From Rapana venosa (Eukaryota; Mollusca; Gastropoda; Neogastropoda; Muricidae), in assembly GCA_028751875.1 (NCBI GenBank), contig CM054162.1, positions 1,072,740-1,136,739 of the forward strand: DNA of 64,000 nt. Reading direction: 5' to 3'. Each line of letters starts with the position of its first letter. The stretch's first letter is position 1. The translations under genes and the position numbers were made by a program. The notes under the pieces are model-generated. The model did no database searches and was not told where the DNA came from. It saw only the letters and a program-made list of their open reading frames with translations. This document shows, in pieces, positions 23,796 through 34,662 of this stretch.

Positions 23796-24163
23796 AGTGT
23801 GCAGATGCATGTGTTTGCTGGTGCACACATGAGTATTTGTGATTTTACTTGTATAAGTGTATGACTGGCTGAGGTCTTTGTTATTTGTGGGTGTTTCTTA
23901 TCTTATGATGGGTGTCTGCTGCTGTAAATGATAGTGTATGTTATATTATGTTATCATGTTTATTGTTTTTATGTATGGCTCGTGACCTACCGGGATTTCT
24001 CTGTCTCTGAGATAATAACGTTTTTAAATTACATTAAAACATTCAAGTGAACTATCATACACAGACAGATCTACAAATCCTCATAACGAAGTCCCGATAT
24101 ATGTCCTGCTTCTTAACTGCTAATCAAAAGGCTTTGTTTCTTTACTGACCCCCTGTCCCACAG

Positions 24164-24432
24164 CACGGTCTGTCAGACAGAATCAACCTGCTGCTGTTCT
24201 GGCTGGCTGTAGCAGACCTGGCAAACCTTCTGAGTCAGCTGATATTGCTCTCAGGGTGCTACTTTACAGACAAGATTGACGTGAACAACTGGAACCTGCT
24301 GGTGAACGCTAAATATGCCTACATCTGCTGGTGGCTGCGTTACCTGTCTGGAATCCTCATCGTCGTTGTCAGCGTGGACCGCTGTCTGTCAGTGGTGTTT
24401 CCACTGAAGGCAAAGAGACTGCTGGGGTACAG
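24164..24432 (+). CDS. Class A GPCR, internal exon (TM2-TM3)
   Basis: This exon encodes the middle of a rhodopsin-like G protein-coupled receptor, a plasma-membrane sensor of extracellular ligands. TM2 carries LAVADLANLL, containing the LAxAD motif with the conserved Asp. TM3 runs from about YAYICWWLRYL to IVVVSVDRCLSVVFPLKAK, where VDRCLSVVFPLK is the DRY-type motif with Cys in the third position. The acceptor is a pyrimidine-rich stretch ending CCCACAG at 24157-24163 and the donor is AG|GTGAGT at 24433; the exon ends in phase 2. It joins in frame to 28846. TM1 and the N-terminus are not visible upstream, so a 5' exon lies elsewhere, is in missing sequence, or is lost. The wording fits molluscan peptide or chemosensory receptors; the ligand is unknown. 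Confidence 0.8.
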
Positions 24433-24889
24433 GTGAGTGTACTAAGCATTTAACAAAACATAAGAAAAGTATGCACATTGGTTGAATGATGGTTCCTTTT
24501 AATGATCTAAAAACAAAAGCTCCAGGAAAGGATAGAAACAGACTGCAGACCGGTCTAGTTTTGTTCCCCAATGGGATGCAGGGGGCCTGTTAGTATTAAC
24601 TTATGTATAGCATCGCCAACAGCTGAAAATTCAGTGCTGGGCATTCCCCCATGTCTATCACTTTCTGTTTCTGCCTTGTTTATTTTCTTCCTGCCACCTC
24701 ACTCTTGTCATTTGTTCTGCCTTCTTGATTCATTCTTCTGCCTTTTTTTTAACAGGGAAATGAAAAAAAATAGCGATTCTCTCCCATGCCGGTCAGATGG
24801 GCTGGTACTGACTTTTCATGGCTTCGTGTCAGCACAACGCACTTTCACTGATATGACAGACAACAGTAGTTGCTGTATCAGTGTGTAGT

Positions 24890-25479
24890 AAAGAAGAAGA
24901 AGAAGAAGAAGAAGAAGAAGAAGAAGAAGAAGAAGAAGAAGAAGAAGAAGAAGAAGAAGAAGAAGAAGAGAAGAAGAAGAAGAAGAAGAAGAAGAAAAAG
25001 AAGAAGAAGACGAAGAAGAAGAAGAATTGAAGAGGAAGAAGAAGAAGAAGAAGAAGAAGAAGAAGAAGAAGAAGAGAAGAAGAAGAAGGAAGAAGAAAAA
25101 AAGAAGAAGAAGACGAAGAAGAAGAAGAATTGAAGAGGAAGAAGAAGAAGAAGAAGAAGAAGAAGAAGAAGAAGAAGAAGAAGAAGAAGAAGAAGAAGAA
25201 GAAGAAGAAGAAGAAGAAGAAGAGAAGAAAAGAAGAAGAGGAAGACAAGAAGAACAAGAAGAACAAGAACAAGAAGAACAAGAAGATGAAGAGGAAGAAG
25301 AAAAGAAGAGGAAGAAGAAGAAGAAAATGAGAGAGAGGAAGAAAGAAGAGGAAGAAGAAGAAGAAGAGATGAAGAGGAAGAAGAAGAAGAAGAGGAGAAG
25401 AAGAAGAAGAAGAAGAAGAAGAAGAAGAAGAAGAAGAAGAAAGAAGAAGAAGAAGAAGAAGAAGAAGAAGAAGAAGAAG
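24890..25479 (+). repeat. (GAA)n array, ~590 bp, in GPCR intron
   Basis: An almost uninterrupted purine strand of AAG/GAA triplets, with occasional GAC, GAT and CAA interruptions and two near-repeats of a segment containing gacgaagaagaagaag (around 25009 and 25112). It lies on the sense strand of the receptor gene. The long Lys/Glu/Arg and Ser/Leu/Phe ORFs over it are artefacts of this array. Confidence 0.97.
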
Positions 25480-25665
25480 GTTGACCTCCTTCAAGGAGCT
25501 GTCATCTGAAGACACGACTTCTGCAGTGCTGCTGCTGCTGTATCAGGGTCAAGCCAGGGTCATGTCAGCTGTGTCAGCGCCCTGCATAACCTGAGGGTCT
25601 GCTGTCAGGCCTGTACCTAGGGTGTGTAACTGTCGGTATAGAATTCACAGAGTTGCCTACCTTTC
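25480..25665 (-). mobile_element. Dispersed repeat with TTC tail
   Basis: This ~185-bp sequence recurs in reverse orientation at 53490-53663. In both places the same end (GTTGACCTCCTTCAAGGAGC or its complement) adjoins the GAA/TTC array. I infer a short retroposon on the minus strand whose 3' tail is (TTC)n. No tRNA-like head was found, so the class is open. Confidence 0.5.
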
Positions 25666-25967
25666 TTAATCCCCTGGTGCATGACCGGATGGTCAACCAG
25701 TGTGATGTTGCCTCCAGGTACGCACTCAAACAGACAGACTGCAATATGTTAACCCCATAACATTGGTTATTCCCTCTAGTTTATCTTTCTCTTTGCTTTT
25801 GGCCTGTTGCTCTTCTTTCAATGGCCTCCTTCTTGTCTTTGTTCAGCTTTCGTGAGTTATGGGCTCTTTGTCTGGAGGTGGGCAGCAGTTGACCAGTGAA
25901 ATGGAAGGATCCCTGCCAAGACTGGATAACTTTTCACATTCAACATGACGCTGATTACATACTAGAA

Positions 25968-26812
25968 CTTTTTGCAGCCTCATCTTCGGTGACATACCCT
26001 ATCCTGCTAAGCATACACCGCTCATCTCAACCTCCCCACTACAGCGATACCCAGTTTCCATATGTCTCATTCCAAGGGTCAGAAGTCCACAGAGAGGCCT
26101 TCAACATCAGACCACCATGGAGCCCACTGCCAGTTAGGCCTTGCACTGGTGCTTGGTCACTTTGGTGGTGTTTAGTGGTGTCTGTTCTATCATATGCACG
26201 ACACCACCTGCTAACCCCCCTACTAACCACATTATTAGCTCAGTCATGGAGCCTGGCTGGGTTACTTGCCCAGCAGAGGTAGCAACCACCACAATATCCT
26301 TCCAATGACCATCCCCCTGAACCTGAATCCCAGGGGCTTTTACACAAGCTCACCACAGGCATGGAGGTGTATGAAAAAATAAATGATGTCATCATGAGAC
26401 CAGAGCAACTGTAACCGAGGAATCAGAGGCATTTTCTTTTACTGCATGATGATCAGTATTGATGAGGAGGATGTACTAATGCTGCTACGAGGTGTATATG
26501 CTCTGAGACTACTGGACAGGGCTGTGCTCCATGCTTACCATTATAATAATTATACCCCGGCTTCAACGCCGGCCCGAGAAATGCACCTGCAATGTGGGTC
26601 AGGCAATGTAAGCAGCATTCTCAAGTGCCCATCCATAAAGTAGATACAGCTCGACTCTGTGGTTCCAGTCTAACCAACGATCCAACAACACACCCAATCT
26701 GGGTAGGAGTTGGCCGGAGTCTGAAAAATCCCCATGACTCTTATGGGACTACAAACCTGCAACCTCCAGTCCAAAATGCAAGGCACTAACTACTGTGCCA
26801 CGGTGGCTGGTC
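25968..26812 (-). mobile_element. Long tRNA-derived SINE, diverged copy in GPCR intron
   Basis: Same family as 38019-38883 and 56501-57315. The tRNA-like head lies at the right end on the minus strand, and the body is colinear for ~840 bp. This copy has diverged the most; the B-box region reads gggactacaaacctgc instead of gggaatcgaacccgcg. No target-site duplication was found. Confidence 0.65.
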
Positions 26813-27706
26813 ACGTGAAGTTGTTGATGTCGAGCAAGGCTGGAGTGATCCTGTTCTAGATTCAGGCCTTGGCAGAGGTGTGGACTGGTCTAGGGCTTCT
26901 AGAGGGATAGAAACCAGATCCCCACGTGACCATTATCTTCTGATCAGTTTGCCAAACTGTAGATTTGTAGCAACCTTGGTTGCAGAAAGTGTGACCCTAT
27001 TTTCAGCCACAGGGAAGGGGTGAACTGATCCATGTTTGGCAGGGGAAAGTGCAGAAGAAACCAGACAACATGGTGGGGGGGGGGGGGTGTTGTGACATTT
27101 ACAGTCTAGTACAGTCTGCATCAGCTGAACAGGTAAACACTGGAATGCTTACAGCGCCGACCTTCATGCTGCAATGGCTGTGAATCCAAGACACAAAGAG
27201 CATATTTATTAGGACACAGATACAATCAAAGCAGCAGAAAATAATGTGGCTATCTAGAAGGCTGCTTGGGGTCAGTTGGATAGTACCAAGAACAAATGGA
27301 AGCCTTATGTATGAACTAGAGACAATAAGAAAACTTCAATTCCATTCAATTCAAATACTTTATCATCTAACAGGGAACTAATGTTATAGAGAGGAAAGGA
27401 GATTAACAGAATGGTGTTCGCCACGCACTACAAAACGAAGGTACGGACCGACTTCATGAAGACTGCCTTTCTAGACAAGACTGAGGGAGAAAGGTTAACC
27501 ACTAACTTCTTTTAGTGGCAACATCACACAATCCTTCCACAAGAAAAGCAATGATGTCAGCAGGGCCGGAAATGAGGAAACACAAAAGAGGAGATGTACG
27601 TAGGTGTCAGTGGGTGTCGCTACAATCACACCTGGTGGTGCTGACACTTGAGATGACAAGGGACACGTGGCATGCAATACTGAATTCCCGGCAGGAGGAG
27701 TCCAGA

Positions 27707-28454
27707 AATTCTACCTCATGCACCTGTCAACAGACACAGCTGTTGGCAATAATTCTACCTCATGCATCTGTCAACAGACACAGCTGTTGGCAATAATTCT
27801 ACCTCATGCACCTGTCAACAGACACAGCTGTTGGCAATAATTCTACCTCATGCACCTGTCAACAGACACAGCTGTTGGCAATAATTCTACCTCATGCACC
27901 TGTCAACAGACACAGCTGTTGACAATAATTCTACCTCATGCGCCTGTCAACAGACACAGCTGTTGGCAATAATTCTACCTCATGCGCCTGTCAACAGACA
28001 CAGCTGTTGGCAATAATTCTACCTCATGCACCTGTCAACAGGCAAAGCTGTTGGCAATAATTCTACCTCATGCACCTGTCAACAGACACCGCTGTTGGCA
28101 ATAATTCTACCTCATGCACCTGTCAACAGACACAGCTGTTGGCAATAATTCTACCTCATGCACCTGTCAACAGACACAGCTGTTGGCAATAATTCTACCT
28201 CATGCACCTGTCAACAGACACAGCTGTTGGCAATAATTCTACCTCATGCACCTGTCAACAGACACCGCTGTTGGCAATAATTCTACCTCATGCACCTGTC
28301 AACAGACACAGCTGTTGGCAATAATTCTACCTCATGCACCTGTCAACAGACACCGCTGTTGGCAATAATTCTACCTCATGCACCTGTCAACAGACACAGC
28401 TGTTGGCAATAATTCTACCTCATGCACCTGTCAACAGACACAGCTGTTGGCAAT
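27707..28454. repeat. 44-bp minisatellite, 17 units
   Basis: The array is 748 bp, exactly 17 x 44. Each unit starts aattctacctcatgc and holds a CAACAG-ACACAG-CTGTTG inverted repeat that can be extended to a 9-bp stem with one mismatch. Unit variants (catgcg, aggcaaag, caccgc, gttgaca) are scattered. The unit length is not a multiple of three, so it does not encode a repeat protein. Confidence 0.95.
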
Positions 28455-28845
28455 CGTGTATGAACCTATTTCCCGAAGGCAGATTGTGGCTACCTGAATG
28501 GCGGGACAAAGCAGTCACCTATGCAAAACCACATAACTGGTGAACTGCAGAGCTCTAGCTAGGGAACAAAAGGGGAACTATAAGAAGTAAAAACCTATGC
28601 CTGAAGACTGCTGGAATCAATTGAAATCACAGACTGGTATAAAGAATCACTATGTCACATTATCAAGATTGTACTACCTCTATAGCATTTCCACCACCAG
28701 ATTCATGATTATAGTAGAACGTAAGGTTTGTTTAGATTTAAATTAATAAACATGAAGAACTAGTTTACCACAAGCCGATTTGAGGGTCTACACACTTCTT
28801 AAATGTAAACAAACATACTTAACTTTCTGCTATTCCTTCACACAG

Positions 28846-29446
28846 GTCCACAATGATTGGCATAGTTCTGTCCTACGTGCTGTCGTTGATGATCTTCCTG
28901 CCCCTTTTATTGGCCTACACCATCAGATGGACAACAGACCCTTCCACCAATCGCAGCATTGCTTACAGAGTCGAGACAGCATGGTTTCCTGTTGAGGGTA
29001 CTCTGACTTACCAAATGATCCACTTTTGTCTTGCCGTTACTTTGCCCATTTTTCTCTCTGTAATGATCGTCTGCTGCACCATCACCATCCTCAATCTACG
29101 CCAGGCTTCACGTCAACGGCTGAAGATGACTGGGAACGTGACAGAAGAAAGTAAAGCTGGACAGAACAGGATCACTGTGATGTTGCTTGTTATCTGCAGT
29201 GTGTTTATCATTTTAGCTTTACCTGAAGCTGTTATGGCTGTCACAGCAATGGTGGTGCCTGGGCTGAATGTGTTTGAAAAGTACCACAACACTGTCATCG
29301 TTATATTTCAGTTCATTTGGATAGGTACTTGTCTCAATTCTGCGATTAACTTCTTTGTTTATTTCATGCTGAGTTCTCGATTTCAGAGAACACTGAAGGA
29401 TTGGTTTGTAGATTGTGTAAAGGCTAATTCAAATAGAGACAAATGA
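28846..29446 (+). CDS. Class A GPCR, terminal exon (TM4-TM7 and C-tail)
   Basis: This terminal exon completes the receptor of 24164-24432. It encodes TM4 (MIGIVLSYVLSLMIFLPLLL), an extracellular loop, and TM5 (about residues 60-90 of the exon). A short basic third intracellular loop (RQASRQRLKM) follows, then TM6 (about 105-130) and TM7, ending NSAINFFVYF, with a ~22-residue tail ending in TGA at 29444-29446. TM6 lacks the canonical CWxP but keeps Pro (LALPEA). TM7 has NSAINFFVY in place of NPxxY, a variant seen in invertebrate peptide receptors of FMRFamide-receptor type. The acceptor is TTCCTTCACACAG. The frame is clean, so it is probably a working gene, although TM1 is not in view. Confidence 0.85.
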
Positions 29447-30343
29447 TCAATTGCTAAGTGTTTAGGGCGATACGATGTTTTGACAAAGGACAATGCATGG
29501 TTTCATTATTTTACAGGTGAATTTCAGGCTGAATATTATTTATATGTGTGCATGTGTGCCTGTCAGCCTGGCTTTATGGCTAGCTGCTTTAATGTCCCTG
29601 TATCTGTCTGCCTGTCTGTCTCCCTGTTTGCCTCTCTCTCTATATATATATGTGTATATATAAATATAATTATAAATATATATATATATATATATTTATA
29701 CACATACGTATGAATGTATGTGTGTATGTATGTATGTATATGTATTCAAATTAAGCTTTTTTAAAAAAATCATCCAATACTATGGCAGTTTCTTGCAACT
29801 CCTGCTAACTTAAACAATAAAAATAATAACAAAAATGTCCTAACTCCATTGCCAGATCCCAGCTGTGCTCTTCTAAACATTGAACAATGTCCTCCGATAA
29901 TTAAGAGCTGAAACCAATGTTTACCTTGGGAGGTTTAAGTTTGACTGCAATTCCTTGAGGGGAGTCAAAAGCGATGGAGAGAGACATAGACAGACAGACA
30001 GAGAACATACAAATGTACCCAACATTATGCTGAAGTGAAATGAATAAGCACGAAATGTCATTGCACCATGCTCTAGTCCCCTACCTATGTTTCTAAGGAC
30101 AATTTTATAGAATGCACCCAACAACAAAGCAAGCAAACTTGCAGCAAAAAACCCTGAGTTAATAGAAGTATGACACAATTAAATGTAAGAACAAAGTCAA
30201 ACACACCCAAAGTCATTTTATGTCCCCTAGCATTCCTCACTGAATCTCTGCTTTCCCACCCAGCCATCCCTTTCTTTGCAATATTTCCCTCAGACAAAAA
30301 TATCATCCAAACCAAACAAAGTTGAAGAAGAATGGGTAAACAC

Positions 30344-30396
<53 letters not shown>

Positions 30397-30554
30397 AGTG
30401 GATGAACGTGTTGTGATGTGGCTCTTCTGTTATCTGGAATTGGTGATGATGGAAGGCATGGAGTGTTACGAAATGTTGTGAACTGGTTTGTGATGCTCCA
30501 TCGCCAGTCTCTGTGATGTCAGTGTACAGTAAGAACAATCAGAAGGTGTGTAAT
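29447..30554 (+). other. Probable 3' UTR and downstream spacer
   Basis: No coding signal. A possible polyadenylation signal AATAAA lies at 29816-29821, 370 bp after the stop. TA-rich repeats are at 29640-29740 and a (CA)n run at 30345-30392. Confidence 0.4.
30345..30392. repeat. (CA)n microsatellite
   Basis: Uninterrupted CA dinucleotides, about 24 units. Confidence 0.95.
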
Positions 30555-30783
30555 TGATTAAATGAAACTTAGTAGACTAAAGAAGAGACATCGAAGAGAC
30601 ATGGAAGATCAGAATTGTCAGCAGTAACCACCATCTTTTCTCCTCTAAGCTAACCCCTGTTTCAACATGCCCTGTGCACGTGCGAGCTGAGCTCCGACAC
30701 GTGATATTTGTTGTTGTTGTTCAAGACCTGTGGGCAGTTAACTCCCCTGTTGAACACAGGCACCGCACAAAAGAGCTGTTTAT

Positions 30784-30900
<117 letters not shown>

Positions 30901-31392
30901 TAAATGAACAGCAGTTGGGGAAGTATGTAGTGAACGATGAACTGAAAGCAACTATCCTGTGACAATGTCTGTGTGTGAAAGGGTTGATGTGGAAATGTTG
31001 AATCTTTTGAAAAATAGAACATCAGCCTTCTACAAAAGAAAAGAAGCTAAAGGCATTTCTAGATTCACCCCAGAAGCATTTATCTTGCTCAGAAAAAAGA
31101 ACTAACAGTATGGAGAAATAGTTTATTCTACAGATATTTGGCTGTTACAGAAGAGCAAACAAGAATTGAAATAACAGGTCTTGATGATGATGACAATGTT
31201 CTTTCTCTTTCTAAATTGATCACTTATCCCATTTCTACGTGGATGACTCCAAGAGAATTACTTTGACATTGTATTTCAAAATAGAAGGGATAGAGACGTT
31301 ACTCTGCCAAGGCAATGACTGCTGGAAGTGAGCGGAACAAGAATGCGAGCTGCTAAGAGACCTGGTGTCTGACTGTTGTCTGATGGAAGACC

Positions 31393-31623
31393 TTGCAGCA
31401 GTACAATCTCAGCTTATCTCACGTACGTCCTATTTCGTTCTTAGAAGACATCTATGGCACCATCCAACTGTCTACACCCATACGTGTGACCTCCACAGCA
31501 CACATACTACTGACACCCACGTCCTCTCTCCTTGGCACTATCAGTGATGAAGCTGAAGCTGAACTCAAGGCAGGCGTCCCTGAAACAGATTCTGTTGGTG
31601 TGACCGAAAAACACATGGTTAGT

Positions 31624-31670
<47 letters not shown>

Positions 31671-31965
31671 TATGGAATTTATATAGCGCTGAATCTTGTA
31701 AAGCAACAAATCAAAGCGCTCAGATTTTATTTCATACCACTTTAAGTCACGGCAGATTTCTCTTCGTGAAATTCGGGCTGCTCTCCCCGGGGAGAGCGGG
31801 AGAACGCGTCGCCACTTAGCGCTGCGCCACCCTTTCACCCTTTTTTTTCTGCAGCTGTATTTGTTTCCCTATCAGAGTGGCTTTTTTCTAAGAATTTTGC
31901 CAGGGACAACTCTCTTGTTGCCGTGGGTTCTTTTACGTGCGCTAAAAAATTACGTGTAACACACG

Positions 31966-31996
<31 letters not shown>

Positions 31997-33324
31997 TAGC
32001 GCCCAGACCACCACTCATGGTCTAATGGATGGGGGAAAAATTTCCGGTCCAAATGGGGTACGAACCACCGCACACTTCAGACCCGGACTTTTCGCTTTCT
32101 AGACAGGCGCGTTACCTCTAGACCACCGATCCACCCCAGAAACAGAGCAAACAACTCCAACTAAACAACAGGGCGACCCTTTCTTGGCAGATTTGTCTTC
32201 CAACCCGCACCGTGTGGTGTCTGCCGCTAAGTCACGCAAGTCACTGCCTAGTAAACCAGCAGAAGAGGCACAAGGTGTCCTACACGTCTGTTTGACAACT
32301 CCACTGATCTAAAACTGCAAGTTCTTGAGGAAAGTCAGGACCTTTTGATTGTGCAACTCAGTGATTTGGAAAATAGGTTTACTTCTCATCTACAGGACGC
32401 TGAAGTATCTGTTAAAAAGGAAATAAAGCAGCGTTTAAATAAAACAAGTAGAAAATCTTGAATTGAAAATGAAAAATCTTAACAACTGTATTTCTTAACT
32501 TGAATTTCAGATGAAAGCCACAAATAGAGAAAACCATTCACTAAAAACTCAGATGGGCACACTGCAATCAAAAATAAAGCTTTTGACAAACAAAGCCCCA
32601 GTTGTAACAATATCTACCCAGTGTGACATGCTGGGATCCAAGGTAGATGAGCAGGCCTTTGAGGCTGCCAGTGCCCCTGATCTTTCTTTATGTTCAGAAC
32701 TCAAGGTCGATAATACATACCAACCTGCTAACTGTGTTGATAGCGGTGCTAAACAGAAATACAAGAACAGTTTACTGCAACACAAGTTACCGGTCAAATC
32801 CCTGAAATTGACCCCCTCATAACATTCTCTGTGTCAACACAAAATCCTTTTGATCCTTTAATGACTCAGGAGTCAAACACATCAATGCATGAGATCAGTG
32901 GATGCAATGTGGGCGTAACGAACTCTCAGTTACATAATGATTCAGACCAAATTTTTCTCACTCAGAAATTTACTGAGAAGAAAACCCCTGAGGAGATTCT
33001 TGAACAAATAAAAATACCAGACAGTTCCAGTTCTGTCTGAATAGGAGATTCTACGATAAGAAACATTGATGCTAGGCGGCTGGGAACCCGTCAGAACCGT
33101 GTTTTTAAACTGTGTATTCCTGGCATGACTCTACAGCATATGACCCAATGGCTTACCTCACTGCAAGCAAAGTACACTCATGAGCAATCAGGGATTGTTC
33201 ACATTGGAATCAATGACTGCCCTGCAGGACCGGTGTCCACTAAAAAATGGACTGAGCTGATAGCTCTTTGTAAAACCTATCCCTGCAGCAAAAATGAACA
33301 TCAGTTCCTCATTTTAGCCAGGGG
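31393..33324 (+). pseudogene. LINE ORF1 with SGNH-hydrolase domain, copy 1
   Basis: The frame starts near 31393 and includes SDEAEAELKAGVPETDS. It is interrupted by the SINE at 31630, resumes at about 32136 (PETEQTTPTK), and passes through a charged, coiled-coil-like segment (to about 32580). After frameshifts it reaches IGDSTIR (about 33045), CIPGMTLQHMTQW and VHIGINDCPAG (about 33210). GDSxxR and GxND are blocks I and III of SGNH hydrolases, a domain known in ORF1 of CR1-type LINEs, where an esterase role in lipid or membrane interaction is suspected. There is a stop just before the GDS block (copy 2 has CGA there). It is disabled. Confidence 0.65.
31630..32135 (-). mobile_element. tRNA-derived SINE inserted in LINE ORF1
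   Basis: The minus strand begins with a tRNA-like head at about 32135. It has an A box (TGGTCTAGAGGTAACGC) and a B box (GGTTCGTACC), followed by a body containing a CACGGGACCTCGG-type core (on the plus strand), and a 3' end GCGCTATATAAAT-like then (ATT)n at 31630-31668. The empty site is seen in copy 2 (35190-35197), where the ORF1 flanks gtcagtagtt and ccccagaaac are joined. Length is ~506 bp. The L2-like tail suggests mobilisation by L2 machinery. Confidence 0.85.
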
Positions 33325-33824
33325 NNNNNNNNNNNNNNNNNNNNNNNNNNNNNNNNNNNNNNNNNNNNNNNNNNNNNNNNNNNNNNNNNNNNNNNNNNNN
33401 NNNNNNNNNNNNNNNNNNNNNNNNNNNNNNNNNNNNNNNNNNNNNNNNNNNNNNNNNNNNNNNNNNNNNNNNNNNNNNNNNNNNNNNNNNNNNNNNNNNN
33501 NNNNNNNNNNNNNNNNNNNNNNNNNNNNNNNNNNNNNNNNNNNNNNNNNNNNNNNNNNNNNNNNNNNNNNNNNNNNNNNNNNNNNNNNNNNNNNNNNNNN
33601 NNNNNNNNNNNNNNNNNNNNNNNNNNNNNNNNNNNNNNNNNNNNNNNNNNNNNNNNNNNNNNNNNNNNNNNNNNNNNNNNNNNNNNNNNNNNNNNNNNNN
33701 NNNNNNNNNNNNNNNNNNNNNNNNNNNNNNNNNNNNNNNNNNNNNNNNNNNNNNNNNNNNNNNNNNNNNNNNNNNNNNNNNNNNNNNNNNNNNNNNNNNN
33801 NNNNNNNNNNNNNNNNNNNNNNNN
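33325..33824. other. Assembly gap, 500 N
   Basis: Placeholder gap. It falls inside the SGNH-ORF1 LINE on its left side. Confidence 0.98.
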
Positions 33825-33825
33825 T

Positions 33826-34203
33826 GAGAGACCCCGTGCAAGCCCCACAACATCCACATCCTCCCCAGGGGTGTCTCCCAGACAGCAGGAGACCTCAGGC
33901 ATTCCCACCCCAGATTCCCGTGGCCGACACACACACGCCATACACACACAAAACCTGTGCAAGTGTAATGCCACCAAGAAAGGCAGCACCACCACACTCA
34001 TCACACAATTCACCAAGTCTATGCCATGCACCACAGTTCTGCAGTGTGCCATCAACATCACAGTAAAAAACTCATCAGCCAATTGTCCAGCAAAAAACAG
34101 TGGTAGAGGTGGGGACCAAATAGCACAAGGCACCAGCAAGCCTGCATTCAATAAAAACCAAAAAGAAACCAGCACTAAACCTTCAATCAAACTAACCATT
34201 TAA
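33826..34203 (+). other. Unassigned open frame running out of the gap
   Basis: A frame of ~125 codons is open from the first bases of contig 3 to a stop at 34201-34203. It is rich in Ser, Thr, Pro and Lys, with four Cys in the latter half (CKCNATKKG, PCTTVLQC). No family is recognised. It has no start within view other than Met at 33871, and no repeat partner in this window. It could be a terminal exon, part of an unrecognised transposon ORF, or a chance frame. Confidence 0.2.
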
Positions 34204-34662
34204 AAAATATAATTTCCTTGTTGAACTGATACACACACACCTGAACAGTGCAGCTAGCATGGGGTGTGGTGTGGGTGGAGGGGGGGATGACAAATCCACC
34301 AGTGCAGATGCACCTACATGCAGACACTTAAGCCCACACGCACAACAGTATTTTGTTTTCCTTTTCCTTTCCCTTTCCTTCTATGATGCCTTTAGCCCCC
34401 CGACCACAAAGGCCACATCAAGCTGTCAGTCCATTCATTGAAAACATTCCCATCAACACCCATTTCAATTCAAACTTAAATCGACCATGGTCGTCACAAA
34501 CATCATGTATCATCAATATGCCAAAGATTCACTAAATAATAACACATTTTCATTTAAGTTACAACCCAACTAAGGCGCTGCTTGAAGTCTGTCTGTCATT
34601 CTTAAAAACAACAGCAAAAAAGCAGGCACATTTCAAAACGCCAAAGACCATACATATTACAT
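34204..34662. other. No gene seen
   Basis: Unique-looking, A-rich sequence between the orphan frame and the LINE leader, with a G-rich patch at 34259-34290. Confidence 0.5.

Larger units (their letters stand above)
13732..23966. repeat. Duplicated block, copy B (contig 2 start)
   Basis: The better-preserved copy of 2881-13231. It begins at the very first base of contig 2 in a TA-rich run (13732-13795) that corresponds to about 2860-2960. It still contains a noisier stretch at about 15190-18400, so quality is uneven here too. Confidence 0.85.
24433..28845 (+). other. GPCR intron (~4.4 kb), repeat-rich
   Basis: GT at 24433 and AG at 28844-28845 bound this intron, with the reading frame preserved across it (split Arg codon AG|G). 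It contains a GAA array, a repeat element beside it, a tRNA-derived SINE and a 44-bp minisatellite, listed separately. The remaining stretches (24450-24880, 25670-25960, 26815-27700, 28460-28840) show no genes. One of them (27072-27088) has a run of 17 G. Confidence 0.75.

Noticed and set aside
2881..23966. True tandem segmental duplication
   Set aside because: Not excluded, but the match ends exactly at both contig ends around a placeholder gap, which favours assembly redundancy. It is kept as the less likely explanation.
24829..25515. Long Lys/Glu/Arg and Ser/Leu/Phe ORFs
   Set aside because: They are translations of the GAA array. The same applies at 53639-54143 and 55018-55889 for the TTC-rich arrays.
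25896..26282. Plus-strand ORF of 128 codons in the GPCR intron
   Set aside because: It lies within the SINE body, and the matching ORFs at 38029 and 56501 are not conserved in frame.
27707..28454. CRISPR-like array
   Set aside because: Units are head-to-tail identical 44-mers with no variable spacers, in an animal intron. It is a minisatellite.
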